DNA of 64,000 nucleotides. Source: Pyramidobacter porci (GTDB taxonomy: Bacteria; Synergistota; Synergistia; Synergistales; Dethiosulfovibrionaceae). How positions within the stretch are numbered: position 1 is the first letter of the stretch; every line of letters starts with the position of its first letter. Under the pieces are notes generated by a model. It worked only from the letters and a program-made list of their open reading frames with translations. It had not been told where the DNA came from and did no database searches. The position numbers and the translations under genes are program-made. Of this stretch, positions 25,963 through 34,824 are shown piece after piece. The stretch spans positions 1 to 64,000 of the forward strand of contig NZ_VUNH01000011.1 in NCBI RefSeq assembly GCF_009695745.1, in the 5' to 3' direction.

Positions 25963-27564
25963 TTAGCTCTTCTTGTTGTTGATGTACTTGGTGATCAGGG
26001 TCCTGTTCAGCTGGTGCCACGCCTTTTCGGCCTTATCCATGCAGTCCAGGGTAAAGCTGGTGACCATCTGCGTCGCGGCGGCGGGATCCCTTTTGTAAAG
26101 TTCGGCGCCTTCCTTGTCGATGCGGGCCGTTTCGTCGAAGAAGCTCTTTTCGAGAGGCGCCCGCACGGCTTCGAGATCGGCCATGGCTTCGGCGTAGCGT
26201 TTCAGAACGAGGTCGTCGGCGAGCATGAACGTCCACTGGGCCGATTCGGGCGTGTAACTGTCGCGGTCGAACTGGCGCCAGCTGGCCTTCGTGTCGGTCG
26301 CGCCGCAGTAGATGGGGACGTAACAGGTGGTGTGGGGCGCGTCGAAGCCGAACCACAGGATGGTGCTCAGGGGCTTGGGCATGCCGTCGCGGGCCTGGGC
26401 CACGAAACTGTAGGCGCAGTTGATCACCGAGACCGGGCGGCTGTAGTTCATCTTCAGCAGCGCGCGCATGTCGCGGGTGGGGAACGGCGAGGCCAGAGGG
26501 CTTTTGACGAGCTTGCCGTCCTTGCGGATGAACCATTCGTCGGCGTCGTACATGTCGAACTGAGTGCCGTCGTGATGGCTGCGCAGCATCGCCTGCACTT
26601 CCTGCACGGAAAGCTTTTTGCCGGGCTTGACGGCGAAGGGATAGGACGTCGCTTCCGCCAGCGGATCCCATTCGCGGTCGGGATCGAGACGGCGGTACAA
26701 CGAGTAGAGGCGGTTGCGGACCCAGTCGGACGAGAGGGCCCAGCCGCCCGTGTAAGGCGCGTAGGCCTTCGCCCAGTTGAAGGGTGCGCCGCTTGCGGGA
26801 TTCCACCAGCCCATGTCGATGGCGAACTGACGGTAGTCCTTGGAGGCCATGAAGTTATCCGTGTCTTCGGGATGGACTTCCTGGATGCGGGCGACGTTGC
26901 AGGTGATCAGCACCATGTCGTCGGGGACGCGCTGGGCGACCCAGTACGCGCCGGGCTTGCCGCTCTCGGGCGTCCACATCATGCCGGCGGAGCGGATCTC
27001 GAACAGCCAGGCTTCCTTGCCGTCGGCGATCGTCAGGCTTTCGCCCTCGAAATCGCAGGAACCGAGGAATCCGTATTTTTCCGCCAGGGAGCCGATCAGG
27101 GCGATCGCTTCGCGGGCGGTCTTGGTGCGCTGCAGCGCGAAGATCTCGAGCTGCTCGATCGTCAGAATGGCGCGAGCGTCCGGACGGAAGGTCTTCATTT
27201 CCACCTTCTGGGCGAAGGTGCTTTCGCCGATCGCCAGACCGTATTCGTTCATGAAGGGATAGCCGACGTGGAAATAACCGTATGTCTCCGGGGCCTGGGG
27301 GATCTCGCCGATCTTCGTGATTTCGGCGGATTCGTCGTTGGTGATGTTCCAGAAAACGGGCGCCATCTCGCCGTCGGCGTGCTTGCCGCCGGGGATGAAG
27401 CGCACCTGCGCGTCGTAAAACGCGCCGTCCGCGGTGTGGGAAGTGATGACGGAACCGTCCGCCGAAGCTTTCGCTCCGACGACGACGTCGGTGCAGGCCG
27501 AAGCCGCTCCGGCGAGAAGCATGACGCCAAGTACGCTGGAAACGATCGTGTGCTTTGCTTGCAT
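25963..27564 (-). CDS. Exported C69-family dipeptidase (copy 2)
   Basis: The 533-residue C69 protein is more diverged than the other two copies. A signal peptide ends near residue 23 and the predicted nucleophile is Cys24 in ASACTDVVVGAKASADGSV. The family segments HTADGAFYDAQVRF and VGYPFMNEYGLAIGEST are present. AAGGAGGTAATGGAAC lies upstream of the ATG. Its neighbours are another C69 gene upstream and the small secreted protein downstream. The different pocket residues suggest a different dipeptide preference. Confidence 0.88.
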   Translation of the reverse strand: MQAKHTIVSSVLGVMLLAGAASACTDVVVGAKASADGSVITSHTADGAFYDAQVRFIPGGKHADGEMAPVFWNITNDESAEITKIGEIPQAPETYGYFHVGYPFMNEYGLAIGESTFAQKVEMKTFRPDARAILTIEQLEIFALQRTKTAREAIALIGSLAEKYGFLGSCDFEGESLTIADGKEAWLFEIRSAGMMWTPESGKPGAYWVAQRVPDDMVLITCNVARIQEVHPEDTDNFMASKDYRQFAIDMGWWNPASGAPFNWAKAYAPYTGGWALSSDWVRNRLYSLYRRLDPDREWDPLAEATSYPFAVKPGKKLSVQEVQAMLRSHHDGTQFDMYDADEWFIRKDGKLVKSPLASPFPTRDMRALLKMNYSRPVSVINCAYSFVAQARDGMPKPLSTILWFGFDAPHTTCYVPIYCGATDTKASWRQFDRDSYTPESAQWTFMLADDLVLKRYAEAMADLEAVRAPLEKSFFDETARIDKEGAELYKRDPAAATQMVTSFTLDCMDKAEKAWHQLNRTLITKYINNKKS

Positions 27565-27617
27565 GTTCCATTACCTCCTTCGGGATTTTGACACTCCAAC
27601 TCTCTGTTCATCGAACG

Positions 27618-27674
27618 AAAAGCCGGCGGAGGATTTTCGCGTCGCAGCGGGCAAACCCTCCCGCCGGCTTTTTT
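27618..27674. terminator. Hairpin between C69 copies 3 and 2
   Basis: AAAAGCCGGCGG (27618-27629) pairs with CCGCCGGCTTTT (27661-27672), with T-runs on both strands. It lies between the stop of the upstream C69 gene and the start of the next, so it probably lowers read-through. Confidence 0.7.
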
Positions 27675-27697
27675 GACACTGGAACGAAAACGGGAAA

Positions 27698-29356
27698 CTA
27701 CTTGCTGTTGGTGGCTTTCAGGTCGCGCTCGGTCATGCCGCCGAAGTCGACCGCCTTGAGCCATTCCGTGGGATAGCCGGGGGTCTTCTGCGATCCGTCG
27801 GGCTGCATGACGCCGCCGTCGCAGTACTTGCCGATCAGCTCGAAGGCGAAGTTCCACCAGCCGTCGTTGACTTCGTTCATGGCCTTGTTGGTGTAGGCCG
27901 TCAGGTACTCGACTGCCTTCTGGGGATCCTTCTTGTACAGCTCGACGGCGTGGGCTTCGATCGTTTTCTGGTCGGCGAAGAATTTATCTTCGTAGCTGGC
28001 CTTCTTGGCGCGGATCTCGGGATAAATGGCGTCCCAGCGGATCGTCGCCCAGTTGTTGACGAGGTTGAACGCCCACCAGGCGCTGTCGCGGTCGAACACG
28101 TGGCGCTTGGTCTCGCTCCAGGCCTTGGGCACGGAGGTCACGCCGCAGTAGATGGGAACGTACACGGTGGTGTCGGGCGAATCCTCGCCGAACCACAGCA
28201 CGCCGCCCACGGCGTCGGGCATGTCGGCGCGGCTCTGGGACACGAAACTGTAGGAGCAGCGGAACAGCGCGATGGGACGCTCCCAATCGTCGCCCTTGCG
28301 ACCTTCGGGACGAACGTCCTTGGGCGTCTGCCAGCGGCTGGGGCAGCCGAAGGGGCCGGCGGCCAGACCCTTGGTGAGGTCGTAGTCGGTGCCTTCGAGG
28401 TGATCGCTGTACACGTCCATGATGTCCTTGACGGAAAGTTTCTTGTCGGGCTTGACGGAGAAGGGGTACATTTCCCACTTGGCCAGCACGGGGAACTTCT
28501 GTGAAGGCGCGACCAGGTTGAGCGCTCTCCACTCGCGGCGGGCGGCGTAGTAGGGGTAGCCGTAGGGCTCGGGATTGAAGATCGTGGAGAAGTCGAAGGG
28601 CTCGCCCTGCTTCCACCAGCCCATGGCCTCGGGCAGCTTGGTGATGTCGGTGGAGTGCATGGTGTTCTCGGTGTCGTTCAGATCGATGACGCCGAGGCGC
28701 GAACGGTTGGCGCCGACGAACACTTCGTCGTCGGGGAGGCGCTTGGCCGCCCAGTGGGCGCCGGGATTGCCGGAATCCTTATTCCACAGGCCGCCGCCGC
28801 AGATCTCGAAGACCCAGCATTCCTTGGGATCGCCGATGATCAGCGTCTCGCCGCCGTCGGCATAGCCGTACTTTTCGGCCAGAGCGCCCATGACCTTGAT
28901 GGCTTCGCGGGCCGTCTTGGCGCGGGCCAGTCCGAGCGCTTCGAGGTTCTCGATGTACATCAGGCCTTCGGTGGAAGCCAATTCGTCGCGGCCGCTCCAG
29001 GTGAACTCGCCCATCATCAGCTGTTGATCGTTCATGAAGGGGTAGCCGATCTGGAAGTAGGTGTAGGTGTGCGCCACCTGCGGGATCTGGCCGACTTTGC
29101 GCAGCGGCTTGTTGGGGCGGGTGTCGACGCACATGACGTTGTAGATGTCGACCATTTCGCCTTTTTTGTGGTCGCCGCCGGGAATGATCTTGATGCGGTT
29201 GTCGTACCAGCCGTCGCAGGTGTGGCTGACCATGACGGAGCCGTCCGCCGACGCTTTGGCCCCCACGCCCATGGGCGTGCAGGCCATCGCTGCCGCCGCC
29301 GAGAAGAGCAGGGCGGCGCTGACGAAGGCCGCTGCCGAGAAACGTTTCATTTCCAT
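27698..29356 (-). CDS. Exported C69-family dipeptidase (copy 3)
   Basis: The 552-residue C69 protein is similar along its length to copy 1. A signal peptide ends at Ala25 and the nucleophile is predicted to be Cys26 in AMACTPMGVGAKASADGSV. Matching segments include HTCDGWYDNRIKIIPGGDHKKG, AWWAFNLVNNWATIRWD and GYPTEWLKAVDFGGM at the C-terminus. AAGGAGG lies upstream of the ATG. It is the first gene of the cluster, so the promoter should lie in 29357-29820, but I find no convincing sigma-70 pair there. Confidence 0.88.
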   Translation of the reverse strand: MEMKRFSAAAFVSAALLFSAAAAMACTPMGVGAKASADGSVMVSHTCDGWYDNRIKIIPGGDHKKGEMVDIYNVMCVDTRPNKPLRKVGQIPQVAHTYTYFQIGYPFMNDQQLMMGEFTWSGRDELASTEGLMYIENLEALGLARAKTAREAIKVMGALAEKYGYADGGETLIIGDPKECWVFEICGGGLWNKDSGNPGAHWAAKRLPDDEVFVGANRSRLGVIDLNDTENTMHSTDITKLPEAMGWWKQGEPFDFSTIFNPEPYGYPYYAARREWRALNLVAPSQKFPVLAKWEMYPFSVKPDKKLSVKDIMDVYSDHLEGTDYDLTKGLAAGPFGCPSRWQTPKDVRPEGRKGDDWERPIALFRCSYSFVSQSRADMPDAVGGVLWFGEDSPDTTVYVPIYCGVTSVPKAWSETKRHVFDRDSAWWAFNLVNNWATIRWDAIYPEIRAKKASYEDKFFADQKTIEAHAVELYKKDPQKAVEYLTAYTNKAMNEVNDGWWNFAFELIGKYCDGGVMQPDGSQKTPGYPTEWLKAVDFGGMTERDLKATNSK

Positions 29357-29819
29357 TCCTAATGACCTCCTTGAAAATTGCCTGCCGTTCGCAGGAATCT
29401 AAGAGAACTCCGTGCCGTCCCCATGGACAGCCCGGTACTGCACGATAAGGAATTTAAAGAAGGAAGATCTGGCAAAAATTCGCCCCACCGAAGATGACGC
29501 CCTGAACAAAATTTCTTTTGTCATCCACATGAAAGAGTTGACGCAAATTCTCGATTAAAGAAACGTCCAGATCATTGAAAGTGTAACAGTTTTCCCCAGC
29601 GAGATAAAGATTTAGGAAATGATTCCGTCGTTTTGTTCTTTACGTGTGTTGTTGTCTGAAAATTATTGAATGTTCTTTGTTGCAGGGAAGCGGATCTTTC
29701 TCTCTTTCACTCGGCATCGCAATTTGAAACGCTCGGCAGCGGCCGGATCACGATCGCCGAATAACCGACGCGGTGTGCCGGGGCACTGCTCGCTGAAACG
29801 GACCGGTAGGAACGAAATA
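29357..29819. other. Gene-free region upstream of the C69 cluster
   Basis: This stretch is more AT-rich than its flanks and codes for nothing I recognise. It should hold the promoter of the C69 cluster. Clear TTGACA/TATAAT pairs are absent on the minus strand, which hints at an activated or alternative promoter. Confidence 0.5.
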
Positions 29820-29864
29820 AAAGAGCGCGAACGACCGAATCTCACGTGGTCGTTCGCGCTCTTT
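29820..29864. terminator. Strong hairpin terminator
   Basis: The arms AAAGAGCGCGAACGACC (29820-29836) and GGTCGTTCGCGCTCTTT (29848-29864) pair perfectly over 17 bases. It ends the minus-strand flavoprotein gene that stops at 29934. Confidence 0.8.
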
Positions 29865-29933
29865 CCGCTGGAGATATCTCTCTGAATACTATTTCTTGAT
29901 AAAAGGCCGGGCGCTCACGGGTAAGTCGTTCGA

Positions 29934-31058
29934 TCAAGAATCGGAATCAGCGTCCTGGCGGCGGCTTTTGTTTTCCGGCTTATCGGCGCTGCCGAAGAGA
30001 TCGTTGAAGATCTCTTTTACGGTCTGGATCTTGTTGACGCGCCACACGTTGGTGCCGCAGAAGAAAAGCCCTTCCTCCCAGTTGCCCTGAAGCGCCTGGA
30101 TCAGGGCGCGGGCGATGCAGAACGTCTTGTGCGTGGCGCGGTAGACGCAATGCGCCAGGCAGTTGGCGATGCAGGGGTCCTGGCGGTCCTCGTGGCGGAG
30201 ATAGCGCTCCACCATGGGGCTGCGCAGCGCCCGGCCGGGAAGGCCGCAGGGGCTGTTGATCAGCACCACGTCCTCGGGCGTGGCGTCGACGTAGGCTTGT
30301 TTGAAGACGTCGGAGGCGTCGCCCTCGGCGCTGGCGGCGAAGCGCGTGCCCATCTGCACGCCGCTGGCGCCCAGCTCAAACGCGTGCAGCATCTCGGCGC
30401 GGTCGAATATGCCGCCCGCGGCGATGACGGGAATGTTGAGCTTGATCTCTTTCAGCCAGTTCACGAGCTGCGGGATTACCGTCTCGAGCGAGAGCTCCTT
30501 GTCGTCCACCTGTTCGATCTTGGCGGCGCCCAGATGTCCGCCCGCGGCGTTGGGCGTTTCCACGACGAAGGCGTCGGGCGAGCGCCCGTAATTCTTCATC
30601 CAGCGGCGCACGATGATCGAGGCGGCCTTGAGGCTGCTGACGATGGGCACGAGCGCCACGTTGGGAAAATCCTTGGTCAGCTCGGGCAGCTTGAGGGGCA
30701 GCCCGGCGCCGGAGATGATGATGTCGATGCCGGCTTCGCAGACGGCGCGCACCTGCTGCTCGTAATCCTGAAGCGCGCACATGCAGTTGGCGGCGAGGAT
30801 GCCGCCTTTCGCCTTTTCGCGGGCCTTGGCGACGAAATCCTTGAGGGCCTCCACGTTCTTTTTGAAGAAGTTGTCCACGTTGCAGGTCATGGTCGCCATG
30901 CCGATACCGACGGTGGCCAACGTGCCGATGCCGCCTTCGGCCGCGACGGCGCCGCTGAGACTGGGGCCCGAAATGAGGACGCCCATGCCGCCCTGGATGA
31001 CGGGGAAGTGCGGCGTGTACCGGCCGATCTTCAAAGTTGGCAGTTTGTCAAGAATCAT
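29934..31058 (-). CDS. Nitronate monooxygenase / FabK-like flavoprotein
   Basis: The 374-residue FMN-binding TIM-barrel protein belongs to the nitronate monooxygenase/2-nitropropane dioxygenase family, which also contains the enoyl-ACP reductase FabK. Motifs are FPVIQGGMGVLISGPSLSGAVA at the N-terminus, ETPNAAGGHLG (about 165), PVIAAGGIFDRAEM (about 213) and LGASGVQMGTRFAAS (about 230). The C-terminal extension carries a cysteine-rich stretch (DPCIANCLAHC) and ends in a charged tail. AAGGAG precedes the ATG. It stands alone between terminators. In an anaerobe, a reductase or nitro-compound detoxification role is as likely as monooxygenation. Confidence 0.8.
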   Translation of the reverse strand: MILDKLPTLKIGRYTPHFPVIQGGMGVLISGPSLSGAVAAEGGIGTLATVGIGMATMTCNVDNFFKKNVEALKDFVAKAREKAKGGILAANCMCALQDYEQQVRAVCEAGIDIIISGAGLPLKLPELTKDFPNVALVPIVSSLKAASIIVRRWMKNYGRSPDAFVVETPNAAGGHLGAAKIEQVDDKELSLETVIPQLVNWLKEIKLNIPVIAAGGIFDRAEMLHAFELGASGVQMGTRFAASAEGDASDVFKQAYVDATPEDVVLINSPCGLPGRALRSPMVERYLRHEDRQDPCIANCLAHCVYRATHKTFCIARALIQALQGNWEEGLFFCGTNVWRVNKIQTVKEIFNDLFGSADKPENKSRRQDADSDS

Positions 31059-31239
31059 GCTTTTCTCCTTTCTCCGCGAAAAGGTGCGCGCGGAGTTCCA
31101 TATGCCGTACGAGACGGTTTCATAAATATAGGGCCTTTTGGCAGATTGTGCAAGCTCTTTCGTGTCGTTTCCCGCCGTGGCGGAGAAAAAAGCGCCCTCG
31201 CGCGGCGCGGGGAAAGAAAAACGTTCCGTGGACGGCCGC

Positions 31240-32364
31240 TCAGTCGACGACGCGGACTTTTTGCCCTTCGCGCAGGCCGCGCGCGCCGACGGTGACGATC
31301 TGATCGCCGGGCGCGAGTTCGCCGACGATCTGGACGCGGCTGCCGCGAAAATCGCCCAGCGTCACGGGGACGCGGACGATGCCGCCGCCGCGCCCGCAGC
31401 GCCAGACCCACGTGCGTCCCGAAACGTCGCCCACGACCGCTTCGAGCGGGACGTAGAAGTTCGGATCGCCCGTTTCCCCGCCGATCAGGCTGGCCGTGAC
31501 GTTCACCGCCATGCCGGGCAGAATGCGGGCGCTCTTCGGCTGCGGCATGGCGACGGTGACCGGATAGGTCTGCGTGCGCGGGTCGGACTGCGCCCCCACT
31601 TCCTTGAACGTGACGCGGAACGACTGCCCGGGCAGTTCGTCGAGCGTCGCTTCCAGATCGAGGCTGACTTTTTCGGAAAGGCGGAACATTCTGTTTTTTT
31701 CGTCGGCGACGGCGACGTTGGCGATGTCTTCTTCGGGGACGCGGATCACGATTTCGACGGAGTCAAGGTTCTGCAGGCTGGCGACGGGCTGTTTGGCCTG
31801 CACGTCCTGAAAGTTTTCCGCCATACGGGCCACGATCACGCCGCCGAACGGCGCGCGCAGCTCCGTGTCGGCGAGCGCGTCCTGCGCGGCGGCGACGCTC
31901 GCTTCCGCCGTCTTCAGCGCCGAGCGCGCCACGTCGAGCGCCGTCTTGTAGCGGTCGTACTGCGCCTGAGAGACGGACTGTTTTTTGTAAAGTTCATCGT
32001 AGCGCCTGAAGTTGTTCAGCGCTTCGCCGTAGCGCGCCCGCGCCTGAGAAAGCCGGCTTTGGGCGTCGCTGAGGCGCGTGCGGAAATCGCGCGGGTCGAC
32101 GCGGCCGATCAGATCGCCCTTCGCGACGCGCGAGCCCATCTCGACGGGGAATTCCACCAGCGGCCCCGGCACGCGGAACGACAGGTTCACGCGCTGCGAC
32201 CCCTGAACGGTGCCGTAATAATGGCGCTGAGGATGCGACCGGGCCGAGCCGAGAAACAGCGTCTTCACGGGGATCGGCGGCTCTTCGGCGGCGGTCGGGG
32301 CGGCAAGGAGGCTCAACGCGGCGAGCGCCGCAAACGTTTTTATAAAGGACGTTCTCGTTTTCAT
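31240..32364 (-). CDS. RND-type efflux membrane-fusion protein without its pump
   Basis: The 374-residue periplasmic adaptor is of the AcrA/HlyD type. A signal peptide covers residues 1-24 (ending APTAAEE). It is followed by barrel and lipoyl segments (YYGTVQGSQRVNLSF, GSRVAKGDLIGRVDPRDF), an alpha-hairpin (about 85-165, rich in Q, A and R), and a beta-barrel with LRAPFGGVIVARM. ATG 32364 has AGGAG ten bases upstream; an upstream in-frame extension lacks a ribosome-binding site. These adaptors normally precede an inner-membrane pump gene; here the next gene is a flavoprotein, so its partner must be elsewhere. Confidence 0.85.
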   Translation of the reverse strand: MKTRTSFIKTFAALAALSLLAAPTAAEEPPIPVKTLFLGSARSHPQRHYYGTVQGSQRVNLSFRVPGPLVEFPVEMGSRVAKGDLIGRVDPRDFRTRLSDAQSRLSQARARYGEALNNFRRYDELYKKQSVSQAQYDRYKTALDVARSALKTAEASVAAAQDALADTELRAPFGGVIVARMAENFQDVQAKQPVASLQNLDSVEIVIRVPEEDIANVAVADEKNRMFRLSEKVSLDLEATLDELPGQSFRVTFKEVGAQSDPRTQTYPVTVAMPQPKSARILPGMAVNVTASLIGGETGDPNFYVPLEAVVGDVSGRTWVWRCGRGGGIVRVPVTLGDFRGSRVQIVGELAPGDQIVTVGARGLREGQKVRVVD

Positions 32365-32759
32365 GGCGAAGAAACTCCTGTTCTGTGGAAATGTTGATAC
32401 GGCTAAGTCTAGCACGACCGGCAACGCTTGTGAAGGGCCGGCGGCCGCTTGGGACGGAACGCGCGCGGTGCGAAGAACGCGCCCTTTTGACAAAGCTTTG
32501 CCCTTGCAATACCATTATGCCGTGGCTGAAAGAGAAAGAGCGGTCTGACTCGTAACGACGAAAATCCGCCGCCGGCGTGCCTGCGGGGCACGAACGGACG
32601 GTTGGAACGACGCGCCGGGTTGCAAAAGTCGCCTCTTGGACTTGAAAATTCCGAAGGGAATGAGAAAAAAGTAATAAATAATATAGAAGCTTTGTTGATA
32701 CTGCGGGGGAGTTCCCGTTCGGCGCGAAGCGGTGTATGATTGGGCGCGAGGTGATCGAA
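32365..32759. other. Divergent intergenic region
   Basis: This region lies between the adaptor gene (minus) and the YbaK gene (plus). I see no gene. TATGAT at 32735-32740 could be a -10 for the plus-strand operon but lacks a good -35. No regulator site was recognised. Confidence 0.45.
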
Positions 32760-33275
32760 ATGGCGAAAAATCCGAAGACGAACGCCGTCCGCGAGGCGGA
32801 GCGTCTGCGCATCCCAGTGCGCGTGATCGAATACGAAGCGGACGAGAGCGACCTCAGCGCCGCCCACGCCGCGGCCGGCTGCGGCGTGCCGCTGGAACGC
32901 ATCTACAAGACGCTGGTGCTGCGGGGCGACGGGCGCGCCAAAGAGCTGCTCGTGGCCGTGATCCCCGGTGCGATGGAGCTGGATCTGAAAAAACTGGCGG
33001 CGTTGTCGGGATACGATAAAGTGGAAATGATCCGTATGAAGGAACTTTTCGAGCTGACGGGCTATGTCCGCGGCGGCTGTTCGCCGCTGGGCATGAAGAA
33101 AAAGCTGCCCACGTTCCTCGACGAGTCGGCGCTGCGGCACGAACGCATCGCCGTCAGCGCGGGACGGCGTGGCCTGCAGATGGAACTGGATCCCCGCGAT
33201 TTGCAGAAAGCCGCCGGCGCGACCGTCGGCGCGATTTCGCGCGAAGCGGCGAAAGAAGAGGAGAAAACATGGTGA
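32760..33275 (+). CDS. ybaK: Cys-tRNA(Pro)/Cys-tRNA(Cys) deacylase of the YbaK/EbsC family
   Basis: The 171-residue protein is a trans-editing factor that hydrolyses misacylated tRNA, typically Cys-tRNA(Pro). Recognisable family segments are IYKTLVLRGDG, ELLVAVIPGAMELDLKKLA and the loop YVRGGCSPLGMKKKLPTFLDES (about 102-122) containing the conserved GGxSPxGxK signature. I start at ATG 32760, seven bases after GAGGTG; an upstream ATG at 32736 has no ribosome-binding site. The stop overlaps the next start by seven bases, which makes a three-gene operon with DUF1294 and YbgC. Confidence 0.9.
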   Translation: MAKNPKTNAVREAERLRIPVRVIEYEADESDLSAAHAAAGCGVPLERIYKTLVLRGDGRAKELLVAVIPGAMELDLKKLAALSGYDKVEMIRMKELFELTGYVRGGCSPLGMKKKLPTFLDESALRHERIAVSAGRRGLQMELDPRDLQKAAGATVGAISREAAKEEEKTW

Positions 33276-33565
33276 AATGGGTTGTATTGGCGTTCCTGGC
33301 CGTCATGAACCTGGGCGCGTTCGCGGCCTACGGCATCGACAAGAAGATCGCCCAGCGCAACGGCCTGCGCGACGACGACGTGGACGCGAGCCGCATCAGC
33401 GAAAAGGCGCTGTTCCTGTGGGCGCTGTGCGGCGGCGCGCTGGGCGCGCTGCTGGGCATGAAAGTCTGGCGGCACAAGACCAGACACTGGTACTTCGTCT
33501 GGGGCGTGCCCGCGATCCTGTTCGCTCAGCTGGCGTTGGGCGCGTGGCTGGCCTGGAAATTCTAG
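33269..33565 (+). CDS. DUF1294 family small membrane protein
   Basis: The 98-residue protein has three or so hydrophobic segments (about 2-22, 49-64 and 74-95) and the family motif FAAYGIDKKIAQRNG followed by RISEKALFLWALCGGALGALLGMKVWRHKT. Its function is unknown. It overlaps the ybaK gene by seven bases and precedes the thioesterase gene by nine, so it is co-translated with them. Confidence 0.85.
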   Translation: MVKWVVLAFLAVMNLGAFAAYGIDKKIAQRNGLRDDDVDASRISEKALFLWALCGGALGALLGMKVWRHKTRHWYFVWGVPAILFAQLALGAWLAWKF

Positions 33566-33574
33566 GAAGCCGCC

Positions 33575-33997
33575 ATGGAAGCCAAAGGTGAAAAACGCTC
33601 TTACGCGTTCCGCGTGCGTTATGCCGAGACCGATCAGATGGGCATCGCCCATCACAGCAACTATTTCGTCTGGTTCGAAGCGGGGCGCTCCGATTACTGC
33701 CGCGACCTCGGCGTGCCCTATCCCGAATGGGAGCGGCACGGCGTTTTTCTGCCGGTCGTCGAGGCGCGCTGCCGCTACAAATCGCCGCTGCGCTACGACG
33801 AGCTGGCGACGCTGGAAGTTTTTCCCGTCGAGTGCGGCGCCGCAGCCATGACCTTCGGCTATCATCTGCGCCACGCCGACGGAAAACTGGCCGCCGAGGG
33901 CTGGACGAAGCACGCCTTCGCCGATGCCGAGGGCAGGCTGATCCGCGGCGGGAACGAGTTCATCGAGCGGCTGAAGAGCGCGATCTTTTCCGCCTGA
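33575..33997 (+). CDS. Acyl-CoA thioesterase, YbgC/4HBT type
   Basis: The 140-residue hotdog-fold protein hydrolyses thioester bonds of acyl-CoA or acyl-ACP. The active-site region reads VRYAETDQMGIAHHSNYFVWFEAGRSDY (about 12-40), with the catalytic aspartate in ETDQMG and the partner tyrosine typical of the 4-hydroxybenzoyl-CoA thioesterase family. Only the YbgC-like gene is present; no tol-pal genes lie beside it. It closes a short operon with ybaK and the DUF1294 gene. Confidence 0.85.
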   Translation: MEAKGEKRSYAFRVRYAETDQMGIAHHSNYFVWFEAGRSDYCRDLGVPYPEWERHGVFLPVVEARCRYKSPLRYDELATLEVFPVECGAAAMTFGYHLRHADGKLAAEGWTKHAFADAEGRLIRGGNEFIERLKSAIFSA

Positions 33998-34064
33998 GGG
34001 TCGAAAAGCTGCGCGCAAAAATTTATATGCTGTAAGACGACAGACACAACAGGAGGAATCAGAA

Positions 34065-34793
34065 GTGGCGGAAAGAACGCTCATTGCGGTGGCGTGCAAT
34101 CTCGATTGTCCGGGAACGACGCCCATCGTCGGCGTGTACAATTCCTACACGGGAGCGCTGACGGAGGCGGGCGGCGCGCCGTTCATCGTGCCGGACTCGG
34201 CGGACGAGGCGCTGCTTTCGCAGTATCTCGACATGGCCGGGGGGCTTTTCGTGCCCGGAGGCATCGACGTCTGGCCGATGCTGTACGGTCAGGGGCCGGA
34301 CGCCAGGCTGGGGCGGCTCGATCCCGGGCTGGACCTTTATCAGATCGCGCTGATCAAACTGGCCCGCGCGCGGCGGATGCCGATTTTCGGCGTGTGCCGC
34401 GGCATCCAGGCCATGAACGTGGCTTTCGGCGGCACGCTGATCCAGCACCTCGGCAACGACCCGGTCAGATTCGACCACCAGCAGAACATGCCCGGCCGAT
34501 GGCCCAGCCACGAGGCGACGGCCGAAAAAGATTCGCTGATTGGCGCTCTTTTCGGCGAAAAATTTTCCGTCAACAGCTTCCATCATCAGGCTCTGGACGC
34601 TCTCGCGCCGGGATTCAGGGCCACCGCCTGGGCGCCCGACGGCGTGATCGAAGCGTTCGAGGCGGAAGACGGCTCGTTCTGCATGGGCGTGCAGTGGCAC
34701 CCCGAGCGCATGATCCACGATTTCCCCGCCGACCTGAATCTCTTCCGGCGCTTCGTGGAGGAGGCGTCCAGATACCGCGCCGGCCGGAGCTGA
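34065..34793 (+). CDS. PuuD-like gamma-glutamyl hydrolase (class I amidotransferase fold)
   Basis: The 242-residue protein belongs to peptidase family C26, which includes gamma-glutamyl-GABA hydrolase PuuD. The nucleophile is the cysteine in FGVCRGIQAMNVAFGGTLIQ (about 108), and the His-Glu pair is in VQWHPERM (about 212). GGLFVPGGIDVWPMLYG and FSVNSFHHQALDAL are family signatures. It begins with GTG 34065, preceded by AGGAGG. No polyamine genes are nearby. It probably releases glutamate from gamma-glutamyl conjugates in the cytoplasm. Confidence 0.87.
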   Translation: MAERTLIAVACNLDCPGTTPIVGVYNSYTGALTEAGGAPFIVPDSADEALLSQYLDMAGGLFVPGGIDVWPMLYGQGPDARLGRLDPGLDLYQIALIKLARARRMPIFGVCRGIQAMNVAFGGTLIQHLGNDPVRFDHQQNMPGRWPSHEATAEKDSLIGALFGEKFSVNSFHHQALDALAPGFRATAWAPDGVIEAFEAEDGSFCMGVQWHPERMIHDFPADLNLFRRFVEEASRYRAGRS

Positions 34794-34824
34794 GAGAATT
34801 GAAACGGAAACGAATCGGAAATAA

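Noticed and set aside
29470-29490. GG-N10-GC spacing on the minus strand, like a sigma-54 promoter
   Set aside because: Only the invariant pairs match; the flanking consensus is poor and no enhancer-binding regulator is nearby.
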